Below, one piece after another: positions 26,037 through 35,496 of a stretch of DNA of 64,000 bases (within the stretch, counting starts at the first letter, position 1; each line of letters opens with the position of its first letter). The notes below the pieces were generated by a model, which saw only the letters and a program-made list of their open reading frames with translations, was not told the DNA's origin and made no database searches. The position numbers and the translations under genes are program-made. Origin of the DNA: an uncultured Acetatifactor sp. (GTDB lineage Bacteria > Bacillota > Clostridia > Lachnospirales > Lachnospiraceae); contig CAJUIA010000009.1 of NCBI GenBank assembly GCA_910586485.1, forward strand, positions 1-64,000, given 5' to 3'.

Positions 26037-27497
26037 ATGAAAATAAGAACACGATACGCGCCCAGTCCTACGGGGAAGATGCACGTGGGAAATTTAAGGA
26101 CTGCCTTATATGAGTTCCTGATCGCAAAGCACGCGGACGGGGATTTTATGATCCGTATTGAGGATACGGACCAGGAGCGGTTTGTAGAGGGGGCAACGGA
26201 GCTGGTATACCGCACTATGGAAAATGCCGGGCTTGCGCACGACGAGGGGCCGGACAAGGACGGCGGATATGGTCCTTATGTGCAGAGCGAGAGGATGAAG
26301 ACGGGCATTTATATGAAGTATGCCAAAGAACTCGTTGACAGGGGAGAGGCATATTATTGCTTCTGTGACAAGGAGCGTCTTGCTTCCTTAAAGACGGAGG
26401 TGGTAGAGGGAAAGACAATCACTGTCTATGATAAGCACTGTCTGGGGCTTTCCAAGGAAGAGGTAGAGAAAAACCTGGCGGAGGGGAAGCCTTTTGTGAT
26501 CCGGCAGAATAATCCCACCGAGGGAAGCACTACCTTCCATGATGAGCTGTACGGGGATATTACCGTGGAAAATGCCGAGCTGGATGATATGATTCTGATT
26601 AAGTCGGACGGGTATCCCACTTATAATTTTGCCAATGTGGTGGATGACCATACCATGAACATCACCCATGTGGTGAGGGGAAACGAATATCTTTCCTCTT
26701 CGCCCAAATATCAGCGTCTTTATGACGCCTTTGGCTGGGAGAGCCCGGTGTATGTGCATCTTCCGTTGATTACGGACGAAAATCACAAGAAGCTGGCAAA
26801 GAGAAGCGGGAATGCCTCTTATATCTTCGAGGAAATGGTGCATGACGGTTTCCTGCCGGAGGCGGTGGTGAACTACATCGCCCTGCTGGGCTGGTCTCCG
26901 GAGGACAACAGGGAGATATTCTCCCTGGAGGAGCTGATTCAGACCTTTGATTATCACAGGATCAGCAAGTCTCCGGCGGTTTTTGACAATGTAAAGCTGC
27001 GCTGGATGAACGGGGAATATATCAAGGCCATGGACTTTGATAAATTCTATGAGATGGCAGAGCCTTATCTGAAAAAGGTGCTGACGAAGGATTTTGATTT
27101 AAAAAAGATTGCCAATATGGTGAAGACCCGCATCGAAGTATTTCCCGACATTGCGGAGCATGTGGATTTCTTTGAAAGCCTGCCGGAATACGATGTGGAA
27201 ATGTATACCCATAAAAAAATGAAGACCGACAGGGAGTCCTCTCTACAGGTGCTGCGAGATGTGCTGCCCCTGCTGGAGGCGCAGGAGGACTACAGCAACG
27301 ACGGGCTGTATCAGCTGCTGTTAAAATATGTGGAGGAAAAAGGGGTAAAGAACGGTTATGTGATGTGGCCTGTTCGTACCGCCGTTTCCGGAAAGCAGAT
27401 GACTCCTGCAGGCGCCACCGAAATCATGGAGGTGCTGGGGAAGGAAGAGGTCTTAAAAAGAATCAAGAAGGGAATTGAAATGCTTGCCAATGCTTGA
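26037..27497 (+). CDS. gltX: Glutamyl-tRNA synthetase
   Basis: The 486-residue class I synthetase charges tRNA with glutamate. The HIGH-type motif is SPTGKMHVGN near residue 10, and the KMSKS loop is present as KLAKRSG (about 255), a variant of the usual KLSKR. The C-terminal anticodon-binding region is standard in length. ATG at 26037 follows GAGAGGAAAT in the repeated leader. Its end overlaps the helicase gene by eight bases. Confidence 0.95.
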   Translation: MKIRTRYAPSPTGKMHVGNLRTALYEFLIAKHADGDFMIRIEDTDQERFVEGATELVYRTMENAGLAHDEGPDKDGGYGPYVQSERMKTGIYMKYAKELVDRGEAYYCFCDKERLASLKTEVVEGKTITVYDKHCLGLSKEEVEKNLAEGKPFVIRQNNPTEGSTTFHDELYGDITVENAELDDMILIKSDGYPTYNFANVVDDHTMNITHVVRGNEYLSSSPKYQRLYDAFGWESPVYVHLPLITDENHKKLAKRSGNASYIFEEMVHDGFLPEAVVNYIALLGWSPEDNREIFSLEELIQTFDYHRISKSPAVFDNVKLRWMNGEYIKAMDFDKFYEMAEPYLKKVLTKDFDLKKIANMVKTRIEVFPDIAEHVDFFESLPEYDVEMYTHKKMKTDRESSLQVLRDVLPLLEAQEDYSNDGLYQLLLKYVEEKGVKNGYVMWPVRTAVSGKQMTPAGATEIMEVLGKEEVLKRIKKGIEMLANA

Positions 27498-29487
27498 TCT
27501 GAGTCAATTAAATGAAGCACAGCGCAGAGCTGTGACCTGGGGGGAGGGCCCGCTGCTTTTGCTGGCGGGTCCGGGTTCAGGGAAAACCTTTACCGTTACC
27601 AAACGAATTCTGTATCTTCTGGAACGGGGGACTTTACCGGAAGAAATTCTGGTTATTACGTTTTCAAGAGATGCCGCGGTATCCATGCGGCAGCGTTTTC
27701 GGCAGCTGGCCGGTCAGTTTTTTCCTGTTCATTTCGGGACCTTTCATTCGGTTTTCTATCACATCTTATTGGAGTCAGGCGGATTTCGTTCCAGGAAGCT
27801 GATCCGCGATTCCGCAAAAAAGAATCTGATGATTTCCATTTTAAGAAAATATCATAAAAATACGGAGCTGTCCGAGGACGCAGTAAGGATATTGGCCGCG
27901 GTCAGTCTGTATAAAAATACGTCGGACAGGGAGCGGACGTTATTAGCTGTACCTGCTGAATGGAGAGAGTCCTTCCAGGACATAGCTGCCGCATATACTG
28001 AGGCGGTACGGAGAGAAGGCGCAATGGATTTCGATGATATGCTGTTTGAATGCAGGCGGCTTCTGGAAGAGGATCAAGTGGTCAGGCAGGGCTGGCAGAA
28101 GCGTTTCCGGCATATCCTGATAGATGAATTCCAGGACTGTAATCCCATTCAGTATGAGGCGATCCGGCTTCTTTCCGCTAAACCGTACAATTTGTTTGCC
28201 GTAGGGGACGACGATCAGTCCATATACGGCTTTCGGGGGGCCAGTCCGGATATTCTCAGGCGCTTTGCGGAGGATTTTAAAGCAGAGCGGCTTTTGCTGG
28301 ATGTCAATTATAGATGTACAGGAGAGATCGTCAGGGCATCTCTGGCAGTAATCGGAGAAAACAGGAATCGTTTTCCCAAGGCGCTCAGGGCGGCGGAAGA
28401 GGAAAAGCAGAAAGAGAAAACGCAGAAAGAGAAAACGCAGGGAGAGGAGAAGGCGGAAAAAGAAGCCGGCCTGCAGATCCGTTTTTTTGCAGGCCGCGCG
28501 GAGCAGAATGCCTGGCTGCTGCAGCAGGCGTTAGACTGGCGAAAAGCTCACGGCAGCGACGGAGAACACTGCGCCCTTTTATTTCGTACAAATTCCGGTT
28601 TACAGAGAGCTGCCGCTGCGCTGCATGGCGCAGGAATTTCTTTTTATACAAGGGAGTCCGGAAAAAGCATTTATGAGCATTTTGTGGCAAAGGATATTAT
28701 GGCATATCTGCTGCTGGCGGCCGGAGACTGGCGCAGGGAATATTTACTCCGTATTATCAACAGGCCGGTGAGATATATCAGCAGAGAGGCGGTGGGGGAG
28801 GGCAGGAGAATTCCCGATATGCAGGGGTATTACAGGGAACTGCTGACGCGGGAAAGCAGGGCCGGGAACGGAACACCGGGAAGCATGGAAACAGGCAGAA
28901 TATCGAGAAGAATGGGAACAAACGGCATATCGGGCGGAGTCTTCGGATACCGGTGGGAGGTGCTGGACAGGCTGTCCTGCCTGCAAAGACAACTGGAATG
29001 CTTAAAGCAGATGTCTCCGGCTCTGGGAGTACAGTACATATTAAAGGCAGTGGGTTACGGTGATTTCCTGCGGACGCTTTCGGGGAACAGTCCGGAAAAG
29101 CTGTTTGAATGGCGGGAGACTGCCGAATGGCTGAAGGCGGATGCAGGACGATTTCGGAGTGTACAAGATTGGGTGAAGGATCAGGAGTCTTTTGGGCAAG
29201 AGCGGGAAAAGGCTTCGGCAGCTTCGGGAGCAGAAGAGGCTTTGTGGCTTATGACGGTACATGGCGCCAAGGGGCTGGAATTTAACAGGGTTATCATTCC
29301 GGATTGTAACGAGCGGACATTTCCCCATGGGGAAATGCAGAGCAAAGAAAGTATTGAGGAAGAGCGGCGTATTTTTTATGTGGCCATGACTCGCGCCAAA
29401 AAGAGCCTGGAGCTGCTTTGTCTTGTAGGTGACAAAGGGCGCCCCAGGCTTGCGTCCAGGTTTTTAAATCCTGTTTTAAAAAAATAA
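27490..29487 (+). CDS. UvrD/PcrA-like superfamily 1 DNA helicase
   Basis: This 665-residue helicase has motif I AGPGSGKT, motif II LIDEFQD, GDDDQSIYGFRGA, motif V MTVHGAKGLEFNRV and motif VI VAMTRAKK, all in order. It is somewhat shorter than UvrD or PcrA (about 720). A charged insert near residues 300-325 is encoded partly by a perfect 15-base tandem repeat (28411-28440). The family unwinds DNA in repair and in removing proteins from DNA. ATG at 27490 lies inside the end of gltX; a TTG at 27475 is the alternative. Confidence 0.92.
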   Translation: MLDLSQLNEAQRRAVTWGEGPLLLLAGPGSGKTFTVTKRILYLLERGTLPEEILVITFSRDAAVSMRQRFRQLAGQFFPVHFGTFHSVFYHILLESGGFRSRKLIRDSAKKNLMISILRKYHKNTELSEDAVRILAAVSLYKNTSDRERTLLAVPAEWRESFQDIAAAYTEAVRREGAMDFDDMLFECRRLLEEDQVVRQGWQKRFRHILIDEFQDCNPIQYEAIRLLSAKPYNLFAVGDDDQSIYGFRGASPDILRRFAEDFKAERLLLDVNYRCTGEIVRASLAVIGENRNRFPKALRAAEEEKQKEKTQKEKTQGEEKAEKEAGLQIRFFAGRAEQNAWLLQQALDWRKAHGSDGEHCALLFRTNSGLQRAAAALHGAGISFYTRESGKSIYEHFVAKDIMAYLLLAAGDWRREYLLRIINRPVRYISREAVGEGRRIPDMQGYYRELLTRESRAGNGTPGSMETGRISRRMGTNGISGGVFGYRWEVLDRLSCLQRQLECLKQMSPALGVQYILKAVGYGDFLRTLSGNSPEKLFEWRETAEWLKADAGRFRSVQDWVKDQESFGQEREKASAASGAEEALWLMTVHGAKGLEFNRVIIPDCNERTFPHGEMQSKESIEEERRIFYVAMTRAKKSLELLCLVGDKGRPRLASRFLNPVLKK

Positions 29488-29498
29488 GATAGCGCATT

Positions 29499-29837
29499 TT
29501 ACGTTTCGTCTTCGGAGACCTCATCCTCAAGCAGCTCGTCAAATTCGCAGTTATCCAGATATTCGTCAAAAGCATCGGCAACCTTCTCATATTCGTCATC
29601 ATCGTCAATATAATCCAGAACCGGCTCTTCATTCGGATCCTCCGGATTTTCGCTGTAGCGGTAAAACCAGACCTCTCCGTCCTCATTGTCGCCCTCGTCA
29701 TTTAACGGGAGAAGGACAATATAATCCCTGGACTCTACGTTAATGATGGTGATTACCGCGCAGTTTACGTTGGTGCCGTCGTCTAATTCCAACTCTACTG
29801 TCATTTCTTCGTCTTCGTAATCATTTTTTTTCCCCAT
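29499..29837 (-). CDS. DUF1292 family acidic protein (YrzB-like)
   Basis: A 112-residue, very acidic protein (runs such as DDDDEYE and a tail rich in Asp/Glu). The N-terminal half reads like DUF1292: VELELDDGTNVNCAVITI, YIVLLPL, EVWFYRY. Bacillus YrzB is a member near the RNase and RuvX genes; its function is unknown. ATG at 29837 has AGGAGG upstream. It faces the helicase gene with 11 bases between stops. Confidence 0.85.
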   Translation of the reverse strand: MGKKNDYEDEEMTVELELDDGTNVNCAVITIINVESRDYIVLLPLNDEGDNEDGEVWFYRYSENPEDPNEEPVLDYIDDDDEYEKVADAFDEYLDNCEFDELLEDEVSEDET

Positions 29838-29967
29838 GGAAACCTCCTGCAAATAAATGTTTGATAATCTCGTGTGATTACAGTATACCCTTTATATCAA
29901 CATTTTGCAATCATTCCGTAAAGATTATCGGAGCGGCTCTGCGTTGTTTCTACAAATATTTTTATGT

Positions 29968-30006
29968 TTGCAATATTTCTGTAATATGTTACAATGTATG
30001 TAACAT
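29968..30006 (+). promoter_or_regulatory. Promoter and overlapping dyad for the NlpC/P60 gene
   Basis: TTGCAA (29968-29973) and TACAAT (29990-29995) are 16 bases apart. A perfect dyad ATGTTAC (29986-29992) with GTAACAT (30000-30006) overlaps the -10 box and could be an operator. Confidence 0.5.
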
Positions 30007-30046
30007 TTTTTTGACATGAGTAAATTGGAAATCGCGTGGTGCAGGG

Positions 30047-31420
30047 ATGAAATACAAATTGATAAGTACGGTCTTGATCGGGGTGCTGGCGGCGGGGCTT
30101 TATGCGGAGGCAGCGACAGCTCCCGTGAGGATGGGCGTGACGGGAAACACAGCCGGGACAGAAGTAAATGATATATCCGAAGATGAAGCAATGGTCGGAA
30201 CGGATGATATGGCCGCAGCCAGGGCCGCTGCCGGAATGAATGATACAGCTGAAAACGGAGCTTTGTCCGGAACGGATGAGCCGGCTGACCCGGAGAAGCC
30301 TTTGCCGTGTATGGCAGGAGGAATCTGGGCAGAGTTAAGACCGGAAGAAAATATTCCGGTTATTCCGGCAGTTCAGGCCGGTTTCGCGGATGAGAACGGG
30401 CCGGATGCAGAGCCTGTCGATGCAGAAGGTATTGCCCCGGAATCGGAAGAAAGCGGTGCAGAGCCGGAAAACGAATATGCGGATTTTGCCATTGCCGATG
30501 TGAGCAGCTATGTCAATGTGCGTTCCGGTCCGAATACGGACAGCGCTATTGTGGGAAAAATCGGCTCCGGTGCGGTGGCACAGGTACTGGAGACGGTTCC
30601 GGGGGAGAACGGTGACTGGTTCCGGGTGGTTTCCGGCAATGTGGAAGGATATATGAAGGCGGAATACTTTTTGTATGGAGAGACCGCGGCGGAGGCAATA
30701 GATCGTTATGTGACCAGATATGCTTATATTTTGGCCAGCCGTCTGAACGTCCGGCAGGAGCCGGATGTGGAGACAAACAGAATCGGTTATATCGACAAGG
30801 GAGAAAAGGTTAAAATTCTGGAGAATCTGGGCGATTGGCTGAAGGTACAATATACGGACAGTAAGACAGGATATGTGTCAGCAGAATATGTAACGGTGGC
30901 AGAAGAGTTCGTCTATGCAAAGACGCTGGATGAAATTGCGGCAGAGCAGGCGGCAAGGAAAGCATTGGAACAGCGGCAGAATGTCTCGGAGACACAGGCA
31001 GCGGAGGATACCGCCGTCACGGTAACGCCGCCATCGGGGAATTATGCCACCAACGAAGAGCTGAGGGCAGAGATTGTGGCCTATGCCATGCAGTTTTTAG
31101 GGAATCGCTATGTCCATGGCGGGCAGTCCCTGGAGACGGGAACGGACTGTTCTGGTTTTACCAGCCTGATTTATGCACAGTTTGGCTATTCCATCAGCAG
31201 GACTCCGGCAGGTCAGCTCTCCAATGCAGGAAAGAGCATTTCCTACAGTGAGGCACAGCCCGGAGATATTATCTGTTACGGCTCCCGCAGATGTACGCAT
31301 GTAGCTCTTTACATCGGAGACGGACAAATTATTCATGCGGCAAATTCCAGAAAGGGCGTAGTTACCCAAAGAGCGGATTACGACAATATACTGGGCGTGA
31401 AAAATCTGATAGACCCTTAA
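30047..31420 (+). CDS. Secreted SH3-NlpC/P60 peptidoglycan hydrolase
   Basis: The 457-residue protein has an N-terminal signal sequence (1-24), a low-complexity linker (30-140), two bacterial SH3 modules (about 145-205 and 225-285, each with YVNVRSGP/SRLNVRQEP), and a C-terminal NlpC/P60 domain. The catalytic cysteine is C368 in GTDCSGF and the histidine H418 in CTHVALYIG. Such enzymes cut D-Glu-diaminopimelate bonds in peptidoglycan stem peptides. The ribosome site is weak (GCAGGG very near the ATG). The gene ends tail-to-tail, overlapping the capA-like stop by two bases. Confidence 0.93.
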   Translation: MKYKLISTVLIGVLAAGLYAEAATAPVRMGVTGNTAGTEVNDISEDEAMVGTDDMAAARAAAGMNDTAENGALSGTDEPADPEKPLPCMAGGIWAELRPEENIPVIPAVQAGFADENGPDAEPVDAEGIAPESEESGAEPENEYADFAIADVSSYVNVRSGPNTDSAIVGKIGSGAVAQVLETVPGENGDWFRVVSGNVEGYMKAEYFLYGETAAEAIDRYVTRYAYILASRLNVRQEPDVETNRIGYIDKGEKVKILENLGDWLKVQYTDSKTGYVSAEYVTVAEEFVYAKTLDEIAAEQAARKALEQRQNVSETQAAEDTAVTVTPPSGNYATNEELRAEIVAYAMQFLGNRYVHGGQSLETGTDCSGFTSLIYAQFGYSISRTPAGQLSNAGKSISYSEAQPGDIICYGSRRCTHVALYIGDGQIIHAANSRKGVVTQRADYDNILGVKNLIDP

Positions 31421-32781
31421 GGCAGCGGAATATCCGATTTTTTCAGGACCCAGTCACCGATGATTTCATCACACCAGCTCTGCAGATCCGAGAGGCGCAG
31501 TACTTCCCCTCCATAGCTGCGGATGCCGTGGCGTGCGGCCTGTTCTTCGGTGTAGTCTTCCAGAAAATAAACGTTTTCCAGGCGGACAGGGCCGCTCCTG
31601 TAATGGCAGACCAGAGGGAGGACACCGGTTTGGTTTTCCATGAGCTTTATGCCTTCCTCCGTGACATGAAAGGTAATCCAGGCCATTTCCTCCAGCATAC
31701 ACAGGGGCTTTTTCTGAGTGGATACATAGTTGCCAAGGGAATAAAAACACAGGGAAGTATTTCCGTTTTCGGCAGTGATCTTTTCCACAGGCTGGGGAAC
31801 ATGGGGATGAGTGCCGATAATCAGGTCGGCACCGGCCTGGGTCATTTCCCGTGCAAATTTTTGCTGATAAGAGGATGGTGTTTTCTGGTATTCCGTACCC
31901 CAGTGAGGGAAGACGATCACAATATCCGCAAGCTCTTTGGCAGCTTTGATGTCCTCCAGCACCTGAGGATTTAAGCGGGTAAAGTCAATACGTCCGCTTT
32001 TTTCGTCATATGCGCAGAGTATATTCAAATGTTCCCGGAGGGATTTGGAAATTGTTTCGGCATTGGGCCCGTAGGTATAGTTTAAAATGGCAAAGGTAAT
32101 TTCTCCCATCTGCAGCAGAGGAATGCTTTCGGCGTTGCCACCTTTTTCTGAAGTATCTGCCATCTGATCGCCGGTAATTCCGGTCATTAATATTTCGGGA
32201 TGGGAGGCCGCCCAATAATCAGCACAGTTAAGGATGCCGTTTACACCCTGATCCGCCGCATGATTGGTGGCATGGAGTACCACGCGAAAGCCTGCATCGG
32301 CGATGGCATCTCCTACCTCTGTGGGGGAATTAAAGTGGGGAAATCCCGAAAATCCAAGCTCATTGCCGCCTAAAATTGTTTCCTGATTGATGATTGCTAT
32401 ATCGACGGCGTCCAGGTAATCGCGGATATTGTCAAACAGGAAGGAAAAATCATAGCTGCCGTCCTCTTTTTGTCCGGTTTTGATGATGCCCATGTGCATC
32501 AGATTATCACCAAGCGCCAGGAGAGTGATGTCGTATTCCTGAAAGGCAGGTTTGGGAGAAGGGGTGGGGGGCTGCGTGAAAATAGGCTCCGGCTCCAGGG
32601 TGCGGATTTCCGGAGCAGGTGTTTGTGACGCTTCGGCCTCCGAGACGGCTTGTCCGTCCCAAAAACCGGCGACAGCGGTGAGAACGGCATTCCGCGCCGG
32701 AGTAAAGAAAAGCGTACTCAGGCAGATCAACACCAGTATCGGAACTGCGGCAGCAATCACATATTTTTTCTTCTTTTTCAT
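31417..32781 (-). CDS. CapA-family membrane-anchored protein
   Basis: The 454-residue protein begins KKKKKY and a single membrane helix (about 7-27), followed by a proline/glutamate linker and a CapA-type metallophosphatase-like domain: LLALGDNLMH, INQE, LHATNHAADQG, FPHWGTEYQ and GTHPHVPQP. CapA-type proteins are linked to poly-gamma-glutamate capsule synthesis, but no capBC genes are nearby; the family is also widespread as a stand-alone. ATG at 32781 has an AGGAGGCGTCC region upstream. Confidence 0.88.
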   Translation of the reverse strand: MKKKKKYVIAAAVPILVLICLSTLFFTPARNAVLTAVAGFWDGQAVSEAEASQTPAPEIRTLEPEPIFTQPPTPSPKPAFQEYDITLLALGDNLMHMGIIKTGQKEDGSYDFSFLFDNIRDYLDAVDIAIINQETILGGNELGFSGFPHFNSPTEVGDAIADAGFRVVLHATNHAADQGVNGILNCADYWAASHPEILMTGITGDQMADTSEKGGNAESIPLLQMGEITFAILNYTYGPNAETISKSLREHLNILCAYDEKSGRIDFTRLNPQVLEDIKAAKELADIVIVFPHWGTEYQKTPSSYQQKFAREMTQAGADLIIGTHPHVPQPVEKITAENGNTSLCFYSLGNYVSTQKKPLCMLEEMAWITFHVTEEGIKLMENQTGVLPLVCHYRSGPVRLENVYFLEDYTEEQAARHGIRSYGGEVLRLSDLQSWCDEIIGDWVLKKSDIPLP

Positions 32782-32846
32782 GGACGCCTCCTGACAGACG
32801 GCAATTCCGTATGACGGGCAGCCGCCTGATATTACATTATGGCTGA

Positions 32847-32875
32847 ATAGTACGCCAATTTTGTCTGTTTGTCAA
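32847..32875 (-). promoter_or_regulatory. Promoter for the CapA-family gene
   Basis: TTGACA (32875-32870) and TACTAT (32852-32847) are separated by 17 bases on the minus strand. Confidence 0.7.
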
Positions 32876-32882
32876 TCGCCCC

Positions 32883-32911
32883 TTGTGATTTCAAGGCATA
32901 TCCATTATAAT
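32883..32911 (+). promoter_or_regulatory. Promoter for the pseudo-GH13 operon
   Basis: TTGTGA (32883-32888), a 17-base spacer and TATAAT (32906-32911) lie 54 bases before the start of the GlgX-like gene, back-to-back with the CapA promoter. Confidence 0.7.
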
Positions 32912-32964
32912 TAAGATGATATTCACAAGGGTCGGATGAAAGACAGCGGAATGGAGGACGGAAT

Positions 32965-34845
32965 ATGGCTAATGAGAATGACAACAGAAATCCTTACCCA
33001 TTGGGCGCAAGACCGGAGGCAGGGGGAATCAGCTTTTCCTTTGCGTCCGATGAGGCTGACTGTGGCATTCTGCTTTATGATTCCCGCACCGGGAGGCAGC
33101 TGCAAAGGATTCCTTTTTCGGAAGCAGAACGAATGGGAAATATTTATTGTAAAACGGTGCCGGATATAAGGCCGGAGGCTGTAACCTACCGGTTTTACAA
33201 GGGACAGGAAATTGTGCCGGACGAGCATGGACGTGCTTTTCCAGGGAAATATGTGTTTGGAAAAAAGGAAGAGAAAAACGGGAAAAGGGCAGGCTTTATA
33301 TCCGGAGGGTATGACTGGGCGGGAGACCGATGTCCGAGGATTCCTTACGATGAAGCGGTTTTCTATTGCCTGCATGTAAGAGGCTTTACGAAGCATGTCT
33401 CATCCGGGGTGGAAAACCGGGGAACCTTTGCAGGAATAGAGGAAAAAATTCCGTATTTAAGCGAGATCGGGATCACAACCCTGGAGCTGCAGCCTGCCTA
33501 TGAATTTACGGAGACAGAGGGTGAGACGGATCGGAAGCTGCCGGCATATTGTGTGCCGGGGAAAATGCCGCCTGAGGATGAGAAAAGAGTAAACTACTGG
33601 GGCTATAAACGGGGGTTTTATTATGCGCCCAAAGCGGCATACGCCGCTTCCGGCAATGCTTCAAAAGAGTTCAAAAATCTTGTAAGGGCACTGCATAAAA
33701 ACAACATGGAGCTGGTGATGCAGTTTTATTTTCCGGAAAGCGCGGACCGGAATGAAATTCCGGGGATTTTACATTTCTGGGCGTTGGAATACCATGTGGA
33801 CGGCTTTCATCTTATGGGGGAAAATCTTCCTGTGGACATGCTTGCAGGCGACCATCTGCTGGCGGATAAAAAAATCATGTATTACGGGTTTGGGCAGGAA
33901 ACGGTTTATGATAAGATAAATACCGTTCGATTTCCTCATCTGGCAGAGTATAACGACGGTTATCTTTATGATATGCGGCGGCTTCTTAAAGGGGACGAGA
34001 ATATACTGGGCTGCGCGCTGGGCCATATGAGGTATCTTCCCGATAAGGCAGGCCGGATTCATTACCTTACGAACTATTACGGTTTTACTCTGGCAGATCT
34101 GGTAGCCTACGACTATAAACATAATGAGGCTAACGGAGAGGAAAACAGGGACGGAAATTCCTGTAATCTGAGCTGGAACTGTGGAGAAGAGGGGGCTGCC
34201 AGAAGCCGCAGGGTGAGGCAGCTGCGTCTGCGCCAGATGAAAAATGCTGTTTGTATGCTGCTCCTGACCCAGTCCACGCCATTGATATTTATGGGGGACG
34301 AATTTGGAAATACCCAGAGGGGAAATAATAATCCCTGGTGCCAGGATAACGGAATTTGCTGGCTTGACTGGGGACTGATCAAGAAAAACAAGGAGCTTCA
34401 TGAGTTTTGGAAGCAGGTAGTATCTTTTCGGAAAAAGCATCCGATCCTGCATCAGGAACGCCGGCTTTGCCTGATGGACCACCTTTCCTGCGGATACCCG
34501 GATTTATCCTATCACGGGGAGAGTGCATGGAGGCCCTGCCTGGAAGGGTATAACCGATATGTGGGCATAATGCTCTGCGGAAAGTACGCAAAGAATGCAG
34601 ACGGCAGGGAGGATGATTTTATCTATATTGCCATGAATATGCACTGGGAGAGTCATCGGCTTGCACTGCCGAGGTTGCCCAAGGGTATGTGCTGGCGTAT
34701 GGCGTTTGCTACGGCGGAGGTGAAGGATATTCCGGAAGCTGCCGGGGAGGAAAACCCGGACAGCAGCGTGGCCGTGGAGCCCAGAAGTATGGTAGTTCTG
34801 ATCAGTGTTGAAAGCTCTGTAAGCAAAAAGGGCGGGAAAAAATAA
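32965..34845 (+). CDS. GlgX-like GH13 protein with all catalytic acids replaced
   Basis: The 626-residue protein aligns by eye with isoamylase/GlgX glycogen debranching enzymes: an N-terminal beta domain (about 1-110), a GH13 barrel (about 125-500) and a C-terminal beta domain. Scaffold motifs are well kept (GFTLADLVAYDYKHNEANGE, MGDEFG.TQ.GNNNPWCQDN). The catalytic ones are not. The nucleophile Asp in DGFRFD is M284 (DGFHLM), the acid/base Glu in LIAEPWD is Y307 (IMYYGFG), and the transition-state HD in TAHDGF is Y371-Y372 (TNYYGF). Region I (DVVYNH) is also lost. The protein is therefore very likely inactive as a glycosidase and may bind glucan or regulate. It is the first gene of a three-gene run. 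Confidence 0.85.
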   Translation: MANENDNRNPYPLGARPEAGGISFSFASDEADCGILLYDSRTGRQLQRIPFSEAERMGNIYCKTVPDIRPEAVTYRFYKGQEIVPDEHGRAFPGKYVFGKKEEKNGKRAGFISGGYDWAGDRCPRIPYDEAVFYCLHVRGFTKHVSSGVENRGTFAGIEEKIPYLSEIGITTLELQPAYEFTETEGETDRKLPAYCVPGKMPPEDEKRVNYWGYKRGFYYAPKAAYAASGNASKEFKNLVRALHKNNMELVMQFYFPESADRNEIPGILHFWALEYHVDGFHLMGENLPVDMLAGDHLLADKKIMYYGFGQETVYDKINTVRFPHLAEYNDGYLYDMRRLLKGDENILGCALGHMRYLPDKAGRIHYLTNYYGFTLADLVAYDYKHNEANGEENRDGNSCNLSWNCGEEGAARSRRVRQLRLRQMKNAVCMLLLTQSTPLIFMGDEFGNTQRGNNNPWCQDNGICWLDWGLIKKNKELHEFWKQVVSFRKKHPILHQERRLCLMDHLSCGYPDLSYHGESAWRPCLEGYNRYVGIMLCGKYAKNADGREDDFIYIAMNMHWESHRLALPRLPKGMCWRMAFATAEVKDIPEAAGEENPDSSVAVEPRSMVVLISVESSVSKKGGKK

Positions 34846-34880
34846 AGAAGGGCTTTGCTGTAGGCAGAAAGGGTTTTAGA

Positions 34881-35468
34881 ATGGGAAAGGCCTGGGATCA
34901 TTTTAAGACAATTTCATATCATAAGTATTTGGTGGCGAAGGGCTGCTTTCAGGTGGGACTGTACCGTCAGGGGATCCTGCATGATCTGTCCAAATACAGT
35001 CCGTCGGAATTTATGGTTGGGGCTAGATTTTATCAGGGTAACAGAAGCCCGAACAATGCAGAGCGGGAAGAAAAAGGGTTTTCTGCGGCGTGGATGCACC
35101 ACAAAGGAAGGAACAAGCATCATTTTGAGTATTGGACGGATTATTCCGGTAAGCCGGAGGAACGGGGAAGCATAGTTCCGGTGCCCATGCCGGACAGGTA
35201 TATCGCCGAGATGGTAATGGACCGCATTGCTGCCAGTAAGGTTTATAAGGGAAAGGAATATACGGATGCGTCTCCGCTGGAATATTATCTGCAGGGAAGG
35301 TCCAGAAAGAATATTCATCCGCAAACGGCGAAAAAGCTGGAAGGTATGCTGCGGATGCTGGCTGAAGAAGGGGAGGAAAAGACCTTTGCCAGAATCAGGC
35401 ATAGTCTGAGAAGAAACTCATTCGTATGGAAAAAGGGACCGGCACGAAAAAGGTTTCGGAGCATATGA
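34881..35468 (+). CDS. DUF5662-like protein
   Basis: A 195-residue cytosolic protein with histidine-rich motifs: ILHDLSKYSPSEF (about 35-45) and MHHKGRNKHHFEYW (about 75-88), then DRYIAEMVMDRIAA. This matches what I recall of DUF5662, an uncharacterised HD-like family seen in Clostridia. The HD-x-SKY and HH clusters suggest a metal site, which is inference. It starts 35 bases after the pseudo-GH13 gene and ends 28 bases before the Cys-rich gene, with no terminator or promoter in between. Confidence 0.75.
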   Translation: MGKAWDHFKTISYHKYLVAKGCFQVGLYRQGILHDLSKYSPSEFMVGARFYQGNRSPNNAEREEKGFSAAWMHHKGRNKHHFEYWTDYSGKPEERGSIVPVPMPDRYIAEMVMDRIAASKVYKGKEYTDASPLEYYLQGRSRKNIHPQTAKKLEGMLRMLAEEGEEKTFARIRHSLRRNSFVWKKGPARKRFRSI

Positions 35469-35496
35469 TACCATAAAAATAAAATGTGGTGAGCAT

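Noticed and set aside
33769..34482. Antisense frame of 237 codons in the GlgX-like gene
   Set aside because: Opposite strand of a conserved coding region, no start signals.
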